Origin: Cyclina sinensis
Taxonomy: Eukaryota; Mollusca; Bivalvia; Venerida; Veneridae
Direction of reading: 5' to 3'
Length of the DNA: 64,000 bases
Assembly: GCA_012932295.1 (NCBI GenBank)
Contig: JAAONU010000013.1
Location: 4,820,603 to 4,884,602 of the forward strand
A program made the position numbers and the translations under genes. This document shows, piece after piece, positions 25,413 to 38,730 of the stretch. The stretch's first letter is position 1, and each line of letters begins with the position of its first letter. The notes beneath the pieces were generated by a model. The model worked only from the letters and a program-made list of their open reading frames with translations. It made no database searches and had not been told where the DNA came from.

Positions 25413-28400
25413 GTGTCATCCTTGTTTGTGTTTACCGGACTACAGATCATTTAGTTCCGCACTGTAGACTGTAATATATAACTAATAATCTACAAAAGAG
25501 CAGATGAGACTTATGATTAATTATATTGTAATTTTATCGGAAGTGTGATAAATTTGGCCGTCAGAATATTATACTTGCAGATATTTCATGATCAAACAGA
25601 TGATTGTTTGTGCAAAAATTACAGACTGTTTATGTGAACTACGGGCTATTTGATACAGTGTATTGTATTCGTAGACAAAACAAAATATCGAAAACATTAC
25701 CTGACAATTTAAATGATTCCTGTTAGAATTAAATTTGGTAATCTGCAAATGATTATCGGACCACTCCTCAGTGTTGGGGATAGTTACAGGCGGCATCCAT
25801 TTTTGCGTATCGAAATGATGTTAAAGCCCATTGTGCGCATGCTCTGCTTGAAAATACGAATTCTCAGGGAAACGAAAATATATCATTACATATTGTCACA
25901 ATTTTCGTCTTAATTACCGTTCACCTGTTTAACCTTTGCAATCTGCATATTAAAGTAGCTGCAATTGGAGCAAAACATCCCAAACATTTGAGAGTCATGA
26001 CATGACTACTTGAATTATTGTTGTGTTTTCATTCATGAGAGAGACAAATTAGCTGACATACTGAATAAGATAGACATATTTTTTGAGCACGCTGCTGAAC
26101 TTCTCTTATGCTTCCTTTTAAAAGAACTTTACTTGTTTCATACGGGTGTCATAATCATTAATTTGCAAATTTTCCTCCGGAAGTGACGTAGACGGCCACA
26201 TGGGGAGGTAAATCAAACAAATTTTGAATAAACCTGAACACATTTCAGATAAAATGTGCTGTTGCTGCAGGAAACAGAAATATATTTCAGATAAAAGTAT
26301 TGATTTGGATTTAAATTCAAACTGTCGGTCACTATCAAATTAACCTAGTTTGTTTTATGAGGGTAACAATGGAGTAACATGTTGCAATATTCTTAGACCG
26401 GGTTTGACAAGTTTGGCCAAACTGAAATTGTCTCGTTTCCGTGAAATCACCGTGTACTACAGATTAGATTCTGTGAAATAAGTCGACATCTCGGCATGAT
26501 ACAATCGGTGAAAAGTTCAAATTCATACTTATTAGTATAAACTCATTAAACATGTTATCGTAAATGTAAACTGATCTTGTCTATCGATATCTGAAGTGGT
26601 TCTAAAATACACTTATGACGACTTCATGAGTGGTCGAAAATAGTTCTCTTTTCGAGTTCATGGGCAAGAACTATCTAACTTTGATAATAAGCCAGTTGAG
26701 CCCACTTTATCAATGGTATCCCATGATGTTTTTCAAATGATTGCCATATTAATAATAATGATAATTCGCTCAGAATTCTTCTTGATTTAATGGAACACAA
26801 AAATGAAAGGACTTTGTAAGGAAATATAATTGATATAGTCAAAGAAGTAACGGACCCCCCACCACACACACACACAAAACAAAAAAAAAACAACAAAAAA
26901 AAACACAGCAACCATGGTCCAACCAAAAAATACAAAAAACATTTATATTTGGAGTTTGGGGATTCGAATATTACTTTGACCTTTACCTTTTAGAAGCTTG
27001 TTATTCTTTTTCTATAAGTTAGATTGTCAGAAATCTTTTTTAAATCACACTTGAAGTTGCCTGTAATTCCAAAACGTCAAATACAGAAGCATTCCATGAA
27101 TATTTGAATAAACACGCATGGCAATATATTATATCCATTCTAAAGATATGCAACATTATTAAAATGTTAAAAGGCTTGATATTAGACGCTTATTGCTTGC
27201 AGTACAAACAAACTGTTGAATTTATTATGAGTCTGTAGGGGAACAGGACTATGCGGCATTAAGAACCGGTTTGTAACGTTCGTCAGATAGCACCGGATCG
27301 TTCGTCCGGATGAGGAAACTATGTCAGTTGACCAGTTTGTTCCATATCATGACTTCCTGCTAGGGATCTTTGTGAGTCTTGGAATGACATTTTATGACAT
27401 TTTATAGCGGATGAATTCTAGACGTAAGAAATTATGTACTGTGAAATAGGAATAAAGTTTTCATAAAGTGCAAACAGACTGACTTGAATCGGGGGGAAAA
27501 AATATTCAAGGAAGACTCGATCACAGAACTACGTTGTGGAGTTTAACTGTATGTAAGTTTAAAAAATAAGCAAATGTAAAGATTTTAATGTTAAATTGCA
27601 AACTCGTCAAAGGTATTATTTCAAAACAAGAAAACTGCGACCTCTGACGATGAACTCATGTTGTATATCAGTAATTTAGATAGAAAGAAAAAACAACGTA
27701 GCATTTTTGCATATTTCTCCAAATGTGATTCTACAATTTCTTACGAGTAGAGGCACGCTACAGGTAAAACTTCCTTCCTTTCGAATCACACTCTTGTTCT
27801 GTTCATACAAGTAGCGGATATCTAAATGTCTTCCTTTCTTAAAAAAAGAAGAAAAAGAAAAGAAGAAAAAAAATCCGAAAAATGGCATCGAGAGAAATTT
27901 GAATACCAGAATTCTACTTGTCTGAACGCATGTGATGACTAAACTGTCGATGAGAGAAAAGTGCGTCTCTGCTTTCATTTCAATCCAAGAGGTCTTTCGT
28001 CCTTTTACAACACCCATTTCACCCCGATCACAACTAAGACGAAATGCTTGTATCTAAGTTCTTTTGTCCGGTCTCAATTATTTCATATCGTTGAAACAAT
28101 ACTTGAAATAGACTCATGATAATCTTTTATTTGTTTAAATTATCGATGTTTCGCGAAGGAGCGAAATAATCAAAGGTCTTATCATTAGCGTGGCTTCCGA
28201 TCAATGGCAGCCTACCTAGAAGCCGGGTATAACCCCTGGACTTCTCAAGCACCGACTGATAAGTACTCCGATAGAACAGTAAATATATTTCACCAGTTAG
28301 ACATATGCACGCTCATTGTTTGGTGTAGGGAGTATGTACGGCACAGGAAAGCTTTGATGTTGTGAGGTGTCTGACTGGTAGTAATACTCCACTACGTCGT

Positions 28401-28637
28401 GTGGATGTTTGCTTGTCTGACATTTTTGTGTTTAGTCACATTCACTAGATGCTTGTTCTAGCTGATCGGTTTCTTCACGTTCTGTGAGTGTTTGTTTTCC
28501 TGACTGGTTTCTGCTTCAGCACGTTGTATGGGCGCTTGCTTTACTGACTGGTTCTACTCTATCACGTTTTTCTGGACGCTTTCTGTATAAGTCGTACGTT
28601 CTGTTGGACAGTGAATTGAAAACATTATTAATTCCAG

Positions 28638-28709
28638 GGTGAGCAGACGGATATATTCTCTGCAGATGAATGGAAAGTACAGATCCGACTGCGTACAGAA
28701 GATGAAGAG
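28638..28709 (+). CDS. KY/hillarin-like protein, coding exon 3 (micro-exon)
   Basis: 24 codons, phase 0 at both ends. The acceptor is TTAATTCCAG. The donor, GAG followed by GTTGGT, is weaker than most here. The peptide starts GEQTDIFSADEW and ends in an acidic TEDEE. It was found by extending between neighbouring exons rather than as a long open frame. The phase match and splice borders support it, but a 72-base exon is easier to mistake than the longer ones. Confidence 0.65.
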
Positions 28710-29098
28710 GTTGGTTAAAGTTATCTACGAATATATATTTTATCATCACAATCACTTAACTGTCATGATAGCTCGTAAACAGTTTTGAATACTGGCATTT
28801 TGGTTTTAAGCATTTTAAATGATCTGCTGTTTAGAATTATAAATAATACTTTGAAACTGAAAATTCTATTTACGCTGCAGATGAGGAAAATTGAATTTCC
28901 GTGAAAGTAAAATGTAATGACTATAGCTGAAACATTTACTTCGTATACAATGTGTTTGATATGCTTATTATTCGAACGTCCGAAGCTTGGGCCATATGCT
29001 TTGACATTATGTATTACCTATACCATTCTGGAATTATATCAACAAATCAGTCGTAGTAAACAGTCAAAGTAATGCAAATTGTTTTCTTCCTTTCAAAG
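28710..29098 (+). other. intron 3 (389 bp)
   Basis: Short intron with a GT start and the end CCTTTCAAAG. Nothing else seen in it. Confidence 0.65.
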
Positions 29099-29617
29099 AT
29101 TATAGAAACCTCAGAAAGAGTCCTTGCACAGAGACTGTCTGCTAAAGGCACGTCGCTGACCAGAGATGATATTGCAATTCTACTCGCCGAGCATTTAAAG
29201 ACAATCGAAAAACTCCAGCAAGTGCAAGAAGCCGGAAGACTTCGGGATTCCTCGGACAATCAACTTCTGAATAAGTTGAGTGCACGAGAAAGTCGTTCTG
29301 AAAGCCGTGCACTGCTCAACAGGCGACCAGTTAGTGCAAGAAAACTACGAAAGCTTAACAGTGGTAACAGTGAATCATCGGTGGTCACGCAATCGATAAC
29401 CGAACTTCCTCCTATCGGTAATTCAAAGGGAGGTAACTCCAGACACCTTAATTCACGTAGCAAGCTCAAAGCAATCCCGGTAAATAAGCTGAACAATTCA
29501 GTTGTAAATGCTGGAGTTGCGTCCCCTGAATCGTCGCCCGACACGAGTAACAGGAAATCTTACAACGAGTCTGGAATAGACTCGGAACCAGACGAAACGG
29601 ACCTACATAGCATTGAG
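29099..29617 (+). CDS. KY/hillarin-like protein, coding exon 4
   Basis: 173 codons, phase 0 at both ends. The acceptor follows a pyrimidine tract (TTTTCTTCCTTTCAAAG) and the donor is GAG followed by GTGGGT. The first 50 residues (IIETSERVLAQRLSAKG to QQVQEAGRL) are helix-prone and look like the end of a folded or coiled segment. The rest is Ser/Arg/Asn-rich and disordered. Short motifs recur from other exons: RRPVSARKLRKLNSG resembles RPKSARRRLNK of exon 1, and NESGIDSEPDETD contains an ESGIDS motif close to the DSGxxS phosphodegron. The composition is clearly coding in this frame only. Confidence 0.88.
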
Positions 29618-30947
29618 GTGGGTTATTGACTTATTTCGAACGGTTTCCAAGTATCTTTTTAAAATAGAAATAAAAAAACCAATTAAATAATGAAAAGAAA
29701 AAAAATAGTGTGATTAATAATTAAAAACAACAACATCAAACTACACGTTTTAATATCCACTTATGTATTCAAAAAGGTAGCCGTTTCATTTAACGCAGTG
29801 CAATTTTTAATTTATGTGAAGCAAACTGACGCTAACTAGGAAACTTTATCTTAGAAATAAAAAAGTTAAGAATATATGAAATGTCTATGAAATATTTTTT
29901 GGAAACGTCAGAAAAAATATGATGATTATAAATTGCAAGAAAGAATAATTGAAAATATGCTAAAATATAGTCAGATAGAAAATGTTCCATCAAGGCTTAT
30001 AAGCAGCTTTCGGGAAACAATGCTTATGTAAAATTGTGCATAGGTCATAAGAAACATTGTCATATTAACAGTTTGTTTTTCATGTAGCGTTTACAACTAT
30101 CTGCAAAATATATGTCACCACCGGTTTAGACTTTCTGAAAGATGTTTGAAATGACAATATCTGAAATAATACGTATCAAGGACAACAGATGTACATTTAG
30201 CCATTAACTCTTGACTATATTTATTGCGCTTTAATCTAACGATCTTATCTTAAACAGTGGTAATCCAGAGTGCTTTCTGATCTTTTGATGTTTGCACAAG
30301 GGATTGCCACGCGATCACACCATAATCTGTTTTCTTTTTATTCCAAAATTAAATACTTTTTTCTATTTTTAAGTGTCCTGAATATTTATGTGTTGTATAT
30401 ACCCATTTGTGAAACTAAACATATGAAAATATGAAAAGTTATATGATAAGAGTTGGTTTTATTTTATTTCTTTTTAAACTGGTTTAAATTTGTGGTTTTA
30501 ATTTCAGTAGTTTTGTTTTGGCGACTTAGTTTTCGAAAACAGATTTTAAGGAAGGCAAAGCCTCTAGACAAAAATATCTTCAAATTAATGTGTCAACTCT
30601 CTGACAGAGGAACTCGAACCAATGACCCCCCATTTAGCGGCATGAATTAAGAAACAGATACTAGATTATCAAAATCTGTGTTGTTTTTTAAAAGTTGACA
30701 TTCCGTGAAATATTTATCTGCAGATCGTCCCGTCTGTTAAAACAAATGAATAACAATACACCAAGCGCCACATGAGGCCTTTCAAAATGGCTATGAACTT
30801 GAAATTGTTCGGACTTGCATAGATAAATCTGATTATTCTTTTTGTCTGTATAAAATAATAATGATTAAATGTGAGGTTAGTTGCTGAATGCATTTCTAGA
30901 TGCAGTATTTCTCACTGTTCTCATTAAAATAGGTTTCCATGTTTTAG
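29618..30947 (+). other. intron 4 (1.3 kb)
   Basis: Starts GTGGGT and ends GTTTTAG. A degenerate tRNA B-box word in the reverse sense (GGTTCGAGTTCC) lies near 30610-30625. Otherwise plain AT-rich DNA. Confidence 0.7.
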
Positions 30948-31115
30948 GAAGAAGACATCGTTCTATTTGCTGAACTGATAGAAGCGTTCCGATTTCTGTG
31001 GGAAAGCCTCACTGTGACAGTGGTAGGTGACCTGCTGCGGGAATACCGGAAACGAGAGGCCATTCTGATCAAGTCTGTCATAGAGCATGCGCAGAAACAG
31101 TCGTCTGCAAATAAG
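30948..31115 (+). CDS. KY/hillarin-like protein, coding exon 5
   Basis: 56 codons, phase 0 at both ends. The acceptor is CATGTTTTAG and the donor is AAG followed by GTACGT. The peptide runs from EEDIVLFAELIEAFRFLWE through DLLREYRKREAILIKS to QSSANK. It is strongly helical with alternating hydrophobic and charged residues, so it probably forms a helical hairpin or a coiled segment. No named domain is recognised. Confidence 0.85.
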
Positions 31116-31867
31116 GTACGTTTGTTTTGTACCGAGACTCAAATGAGACACGAAAAGACGAACAGACATATTTTTTGTACCCACTGGGATTTGATACCGT
31201 GTCCAATCTGGAGGCAAACGTCCGTAACAACCATGTTGTCAATAAAATGTTTGATCAGTTCTTATAAATAAATGACAAAATTTCAATAAAATACCTCATA
31301 ATTGACGTTTAGATGGCCTTGGTAGTTAGTTCTATGCTTAAAAGGTACGATGTACGTGAACATTCATGAAACATCATTTTATTGTATTTTTTCTTTTATT
31401 TTTAACTGTTTCTTGGCTTTTAAATGTTCCAGAGTAAAGTTTTTTGGTCACCTAGTATTTCTTGTTTCGAAAGGTTTTATTTTCAGAACCTTCTTCTTTT
31501 AGCAATGTGTTCTACTTTCTTTCCTCATATTTTGCTCTTACATATTTTTTTCGACCAGTCCTTGACTTCCACGTGAATAATAGAAATGAAAGTAAAAAAG
31601 ACTGTAAAACTTTACCATCGCATATTTTAAACAGATATCATAAGGGACACAGCTACTTAGGGACAAACTGGGTGTCCAGTATCAAGCACTATAAGTTTTT
31701 CCCTCGAGAAGGTAGCTTCTGTTTACCGTCATGGCATTATTTTTTGTTTGATATGCAAGGGGGCAGTTTGAACTAAGTTTTTGATATGACCGAGAGCTAC
31801 TTTATATCTACATGACAACACTTTCAATGCCGAACAAAGTAGCCGTAAGTTTTCACGTTTTGGATAT

Positions 31868-31942
31868 GACACTGACGGGGATCGAACCCGCCACTTCAGC
31901 ACTGAAACTCAGCGTTACACCATTCTGCTGTTGGTCCTATTT
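31868..31942 (-). other. tRNA-like remnant (polymerase III boxes)
   Basis: On the minus strand CAGCAGAATGG fits the A box at 10 of 11 positions, and GGGTTCGATCCCC is a strong B box at normal distance. The T arm can pair. The presumed acceptor halves do not pair, so this is more likely a tRNA pseudogene or the head of a SINE without its body than a working tRNA. It differs from the SINE heads at 4.7 kb and 52.1 kb. Confidence 0.55.
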
Positions 31943-34357
31943 CAAAGTGTGTTGTACCTAGTCAGACTTTTAGCTGTGCTGTGAACTTCATATTCCAAGT
32001 TGGAGAATGTACGGTTTTGCTTTATGAGTGAAATATTTTGCAAAATATTCAGACATTGTCCTAAATGCTAAGTTTAGGAAAATGAGTGTTTGTGTCTTTT
32101 GTTTTCTGCTTATTCATTGTTGTTCCCGCTATCAGTATAAATATCAACTTAACCTAAAGGTATTTTGTAACACATATTTGTCACACATGTCTAGAATATC
32201 ATTCTTTGAAATCATAGACTTTTGTAAATCGGTGATTTTTTTCATGTGCGAAACAGTGTCTACAAGATAAGATCATAATCTTTGATACCAGCGGACTGAT
32301 TTTGTTTTCACTGCTTTCATTCAATACGAGTTTCTTGTATTTGACATGCTCATAACTTCATTATATATATATTTACATTTAGCTTACAGGATTTAGTCTT
32401 AAGACCTGTCCTATATTTCACCATGTTCTTTCAATTTCTCCAGTGTGTACAATGTTCTGTACGATTTTTGTTGTTTGCGTCCAGTGCTATACTCTAGAGC
32501 ATATTGCAACAAGACTACATGCAGTTAAGCAGTCGGTAATCCTTTTTTCAATTATGATGTCTTGTTTTGCGTACGTGTTTTCGTATCTTTTTATTTCAAA
32601 TAATATATCTACCCTTGAATTCCGTTGCCTTATAAACAACCAGTGCTTCTGAAAAAAGTCAAGCCTTTTGGCATAGAAACATCTCAGGAAGTTACCTTAA
32701 TATTTGTTAGTTCGACAAGTCCCAGACATTTTTATAAGATCGAAAAATGTCTTACTTCCGTTTACTGTATGGGGCGTGGACATCGACGTTTAGAATCGAT
32801 ACAGGGAACCACGCTTAATATCTCATAACAAAAGTCTGTTGAAATTTCCATTGTTTTAGTAACGAAGGATTGAACATGCTACCTCAAATATTATGAATTT
32901 TGCACTTAACCACTTACCCACGAACCCTCCCATTTGCTACCGCACGGTTATGGTTCCCGTTGAAAAATATTACTGCAGTGAGATATCGTCTGGAATCAGC
33001 GGAAATTAGATATTATGTGTGGGAGGATGACCGGATTCCAATACATTCTCTGATTGTTATCTTTTAAGTAGTTTACATTGTGAAAATAGATTTACTTAAC
33101 AGCCTCGAGACCAAACAATGATATCTGCTGACAATGCTCTTCTATCAGACCTCTCAGTGGGGGTAAAACAATGAGAGATAATCGTTTAAGTTCCTTCTTT
33201 GGAAAACTATTGTTTCTGTTTTTATTTGGTGTTATGTTTTAGACCCATTCTTAAAGCTACTCATTACCTGTTGTGTTCCTGTGTATCTTGCTTTTATTTC
33301 AATCTCGAACATAGAACTGCTTGGAAATAGAAAAAAGTAAAGAATTTAAAATTCCCTTTGGATCTTATGATATTTTATCAGACCCTTAGCGGTTAGACTG
33401 TATGAAGGAAGTCAACCCACTATTTTTAAAGCAAGAAGTTCTATGGAGAAACGAGACCGTTAAATCAATTAACTGTACTTTTAAACATGTACATTTAAAC
33501 ATTGCTGGAGGGTTTGTTAAAGGGCAAATATGAAATATGAACCGACTGCATTGGCAAATAAAACCTACGTGCTTGACAGAAAATGTGTTAATTTCTTCAT
33601 TCGCGTGGCATTGACTGTATTTATAGTAAAATGACATGTTTGTTATCAGTTTAAAAGATCTACTGTCTATTTTAGAATTTCTCCATTTGCTATTTTTGAT
33701 AAATTGTGTTTCAATAATTTGTTTAAAAGAAGACACACTATTAAATAATTATAAAGCGATCAGTTCTTCTTGGGATCAGGGTAATGCTTTCACGAGACAA
33801 TGGCATCGTTGTCATCTCACTGGTGAACATACTGACCTTTCGATTTTCATTAATAAAACACACATATCATATAAACTGAAAAAGGAATAAACTGCGAACG
33901 CTTCCATGCTCACAAGAAAGACAGCAATAAAAATACCATGAAGGCTTGACCTGTTTAATAATATATTCATTGTGCATAAATGAAATGTAATGGCATTTTC
34001 CATATATGTGTGAAATATATTTGTGAAACACAATGTAGGACAGATTAAAAACATACTGTAAAAATGTTTTCTTTTATAAATTACAAATTTAAATGTCTGG
34101 AGAAATGTTTAAGCCAGTTCAAACGTCATTTGGCGTCAGAACAGTGTTAAAGATAAAACGGTACTGAAATTAAGTAAAATTTCTTTAAATTTTAAGAATT
34201 GATACAATTAGGAGAATCTAGATTTCTTTGTAAGTATTTTCGTTTTGCAGATTGTTTTAAAATGTGATATAAATGGAGTTAAAGGTAGCTTTTATCACAA
34301 GGTTAGGCAATGGTTATTCAAAGACACATTCATGTGGAACGTAGTTCTTCGTCTTTT

Positions 34358-35632
34358 TCTGGCTGGTAAGGTTATTACACTTCTAGTTATCAGTCTGTTC
34401 CGGCTGGTAAGGTTAGTAAACTTTTAGATATCAGTCTGTTCCGGCTGGTAAGGTTATTACACTTCTAGTTATTATTCTTTTCCGACTGGTAAGGTTATTA
34501 CACTTCTAGTTATCAATCTGTTCCGGCTGGTAAGGTTATTACACTTCTAGTTATCAGTCTGCTCCGGCTGGTAAGGTTATTACACTTTAAGTTATCAGTC
34601 TGCTCCGGCTGGTAAGGTTATTACACTTCTAGTTATCAGTCTGTACCGGCTGGTAAGGTTAGTACACTTCAAGTTATCAGTCTGTTCCGGCTGATAAGGT
34701 TTTTACACTTCTAGTTATCAGTCTGTTCAGGTTGGTAAGGTTAGTACACTTCTAGTTATCAGTCTGTTCCGGCTGGTAAGGTTATAACACTTCTAGTTAT
34801 CAGTCTGTTCCGGCTGGTAAGGTTATTACACTTTTAGTTATCAGTCTTTTCTGGCTGGTAAGGTTATTACCATTCTAGTTATCAATCTGTTCTGGCTAGT
34901 AAGGTTATTACACTTCTAGTTATCAGTCTGTTCCGGTTGATAAGGTTTGACACTTCTAGTTATCAGTCTGTTCAGGCTGAAAAGGTTATTACACTTCTTG
35001 TTATCAGTCTTTTCTGGCTGGTAAGGTTTTTACGCTTCTAGTTATCAGTCTGTTCCTGCTGATAAGGTTATTACGCTTCTAGTTATCAGTCTGTTCCTGC
35101 TGATAAGGTTATTACACTTCTAGTTATCAGTCTGTTCCGGCGGGTAAGGTTATTTCACTTCTAGTTATCAGTCTGTTCCGGCGGGTTAGGTTATTTCACT
35201 TCTAGTTATCAGTCTGTTCCGGCGGGTTAGGTTATTTCACTTCTAGTTATCAGTCTATTCTTGCTGATAAGGTTATTATATTTCTAGTTAACATTCATTT
35301 CTGAACGATAAGGTTATTTCACTTCTAGTTATCAGTCTGTTCAGACCGAAAAGGTTATAACACTTCTAGTTATCAGTCTGTTCTGACTGATAAGTTTTTA
35401 ATACTTCTTGTCATCAGTCTGTTCCGACTGATAAAGTTATTACACTTCTAGTTATCAGTCTGTTTCGGCTAGTAAGGTTTTTACACTTCTAGTTATCAGT
35501 CTGTTCCGGCTAGTAAGGTTATTACACTTCTAGTTATGAGTCTTTACCGGATGATAAGGTTATTAGACTTCTAGTTATCTGTCTTTACCGGATGATAAGG
35601 TTATTATTCTTCTTGTTTTCAGTCTGTTCTGT
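34358..35632. repeat. 41-bp minisatellite, about 31 copies
   Basis: The unit reads CTGGTAAGGTTATTACACTT then CTAGTTATCAGTCTGTTCCGG, 41 bases, over about 1.3 kb, with point changes and small indels in many copies. Each unit has a donor-like word (GGTAAGG) and, downstream, an acceptor-like stretch (TTACACTTCTAG). It shares the core GTTATCAGTCT with the 26-bp array of intron 2. Confidence 0.95.
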
Positions 35633-36639
35633 TGTAGTTAAATTAAAGTTTTTACTGTGTTAAAGTATATTTGAATTACATAAAATACCAAACATGTTGT
35701 ATTTAGGTGTTTGTGGAAAGTGTAAAGAGCGTAGCAAGATATAAAGTTGGGCAAAACCGCAGTGAGGGAAATTTGTGTTTTTAAATTTCTCTAGAATTTA
35801 AATGGAACAGAGAAAACACAGACCGACGCAAAGATTTGAAAACAAAAAATGCAGAATTGCATTATGCACATTAATAATTTAAAGTACTTTATAATTAGAC
35901 TAGGAAGGCATAGTGCCCGATTACTCTTCAGTAGCTAATGTTTCACTTTCATTGAGAAATTTTGTTTTATCTTACCCCCAATCTATCCGTATTATAGCCC
36001 GTATAATATGTCAACAAGAGAAAGTGAATATACATTTTTGAAAGTTGATTCCGCCGCGGGAGGTACCACATGTGAATGATTTACCGTACTGATTACCGGA
36101 CCGGAACCGAAAGGCTTTTTCATGTTCTGTCAGAAAGTCATGTTTTGAGACATCTTTAAAATGGATTAAATGGCGATATTAAAATCGAAGTAAATAAACT
36201 TAGATAATTATTTCAAATCTTTTCCTTTACGTTGTCTTCTTATTATCATGATGACAATGCCAGAAATTTTGCAATAGTAAACACCAGTGGCTGACCCAGT
36301 TTTTTTCATCTTTTGGAAGCAATGCTTATTTTTTTAATCTGAGTTTTCACTGTGTTAGGCAAATGGTTGAATAAAAGAATAATTCATTTTCAGAGTAATC
36401 TATCAACCACTTTTAAAATTAAAGGAGGGACTGACCACACATCCTCTGCCTTTTCAATCCATAAAGACATGACATCATCCTCAGCGAAAGAAAGATGCTG
36501 TTAATCATAGAATGACAGCTAAATCAGAAAAAAATATACAATTTAGATATCTTAGTGTATGTCAGCTAACAAAAAAATAGAAAATATATTTTCCAAATAA
36601 ATTTTAGAACTTTCAAATATTCTTTTTTTTCTTCTTCAG

Positions 36640-36768
36640 AAATTAGACAAAGAGAAACAGTTGAGAACCGACGGCGAAAATGTTACACGAGAAAGTCGTG
36701 CAAATAGTCAGTTACAAATGGACCAACAGCACACGGACTCTGCAGCAAATATTCTGAACTCTGAGCAG
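36640..36768 (+). CDS. KY/hillarin-like protein, coding exon 6
   Basis: 43 codons, phase 0 at both ends. The acceptor follows an excellent pyrimidine tract and the donor is CAG followed by GTAAAC. The peptide is KLDKEKQLRTDGENV followed by a Gln/Asn/Ser-rich stretch ending ILNSEQ. It is hydrophilic and probably a disordered linker. Too short for a long open frame, it is supported by strong splice sites and matching phase. Confidence 0.75.
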
Positions 36769-38730
36769 GTAAACTAAATTAAGTAATCAAATAAACTCTT
36801 CCAAAGTTAGGCTGATCATATAGAATTGTTCTTTCTAGACACCGCTTGGTACTTTTTTTGTCGTATGAACTTTTCATGTGATTTTTTTATTCCTTCCGTA
36901 ACAGAATTCAGATTCGAATAAATCAGATAATAACTTGTAATTACCATGATAGATTCTTAGATCATCTTTCGGTTTTTCTCTTATTTGTATTGACCGAACA
37001 TTCCTACCCCTCTTGGGTCGTTGGAAGGCAACTGTCATTGTGTCATCCGTCAGTATTGCAATTGCAAATCAGTCATTTGCACCTTGGTATCTTATTACTG
37101 AGTAAACACGAATGACATGCTTCGAGACTCTTTTGGACAAATAAATTTAATTATGATGAATCTATACTTTTGAGTCTTCACGAATATCGACGTCATTGAA
37201 AAAAAAGAAATAAATACGGGTCATCAATTACTACCGCAGCTGGGGAGGTGAAGTAATAAAATAAAAATTGACAGATACATCCCCGAATGGGTCGCCATTT
37301 AAACGTGCCAACCACACCTTTAAAATGATAATAGAACTTATCGTCTGCCAGTAAACAGATTTTTCATCCTGTTAGGACGCAGGGAAAGTTGAAGTTTATA
37401 TTGAAATAGAAAAAAAGTTTCTGTAAGGTAATGGGAGAAAGAACAAAAACACTAATGAAGCCCAAAAAATACATTAATACAAGGTTATGACACAAATTGA
37501 AGTCAGAAAACAATTCATAGAGTTTTAAAAGCATAACGTCAAAATGAAAAAAAGTGTAGATATACCATTTGCTATTTCTCTTTGTTAAGTCAATGCAGAC
37601 AAAGCCGTTAAGTGTTATCTTATGTCGCATTAAAATACAAAACCATTTATAACAGATTCAATAAAGAGAGAGAAAAAAAAACATCCATTTATCAAAAACG
37701 TCTACTGACTATACAAGTTTACTTTATTTAAAAAGTGAGACGATGGATTGTTAGTTTAAATAATATATTCTTACACCGAACAAAACATAACATTCTAAAC
37801 TACATTGAGTCCTAACTGTTCCATTTTCTTCCTGACAAAGAGTCGACAACGCGTATGAATTCCTGATGTTGAAAACCTATTCACAAACATGATTGCAAAA
37901 TCAATGGCTGTCGAACACAGCCGTAATGATATTCAACGTTCGCAGACATAAATGTTCCGTCCGCAGAACAAGACATGTTTCAGTGAACGAAAATCGGCCC
38001 ATTTATGATGTTTGATTTATTAATTTATTTATTTCTGTAGTTTTCTAGATCAAATTATCATATTCTTAAAAGCATGAGTTTTTGCTGCTATGTAGACACT
38101 TATACATGCTAAAGTAGATACTGTTACAAAACGGCAAATATTAGGAAACCTTAACAGTTTTGTTAATTAGCATGGTTGATTGACTTGTTCTGTAACAATA
38201 GGACACCACTTACCACGCATTGATTTTGAAAGAATAGCGGCATTTAAATATTGATTTCTATTCATAACTATTATTATTATTTTTTACTTTCGTCGGAAAA
38301 GATTGCAAGAGCAGACGACTATGTAATAAATGAGAATTGATATTTGAACAAATCTTTGAAAGAGAAAATAAGCAAGTGAATGGACAATCATGAAAATGTA
38401 AACACCATCATATCTACCTCAGTGAATTTAATTAACTAGTCGTATTGTTAGAGTAATAGGAATGACTCGGCCATTATCTACTGGACATTTAATAATGTGA
38501 ATTCTATGGATTCCAAGTGATAATAAAGGGAAAGATGAACCTACAGATTGACTTACTTTGTTTGAAGGGTTCTATTTAATCTTAGGGTCTGGGGGAAAAA
38601 ATCACTCAGGAATACGCGAAATGTTAATGAAGGGACAAAGGTTCATGTAGTTAATCAAGCAAAAGGTTTTGATAGGACTTTAACATCAGATGGGAGGTAT
38701 GTGAGATCATGTCTTGATTTTTCTTTTCAG
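36769..38730 (+). other. intron 6 (2.0 kb)
   Basis: Starts GTAAAC and ends TTTTTCTTTTCAG. No repeat array, mobile element or extra exon was recognised in it. Confidence 0.7.

Larger units (their letters stand above)
22897..28637 (+). other. intron 2 (5.7 kb), minisatellite-rich
   Basis: Contains the 26-bp and 23-bp arrays listed separately. The remainder is unique apart from a CA/poly-A patch at about 26862-26912 and a purine-rich tract at about 27840-27873. Upstream of exon 3, at about 28365-28590, a loose repeat of about 50-60 bases recurs around phrases such as CTGACTGGTT and CACGTT. No further exon was seen. Confidence 0.7.
31116..36639 (+). other. intron 5 (5.5 kb)
   Basis: Starts GTACGT and ends in a long pyrimidine tract TTCTTTTTTTTCTTCTTCAG. 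It contains a tRNA-like remnant at 31868-31942 and the 41-bp array at 34358-35632. The remainder shows nothing recognisable. A speculative extra exon at 34251-34406 is discussed in the findings. Confidence 0.7.

Noticed and set aside
31868..31942. Functional tRNA gene
   Set aside because: A and B boxes are good but the acceptor halves do not pair, so a pseudogene or SINE head is more likely.
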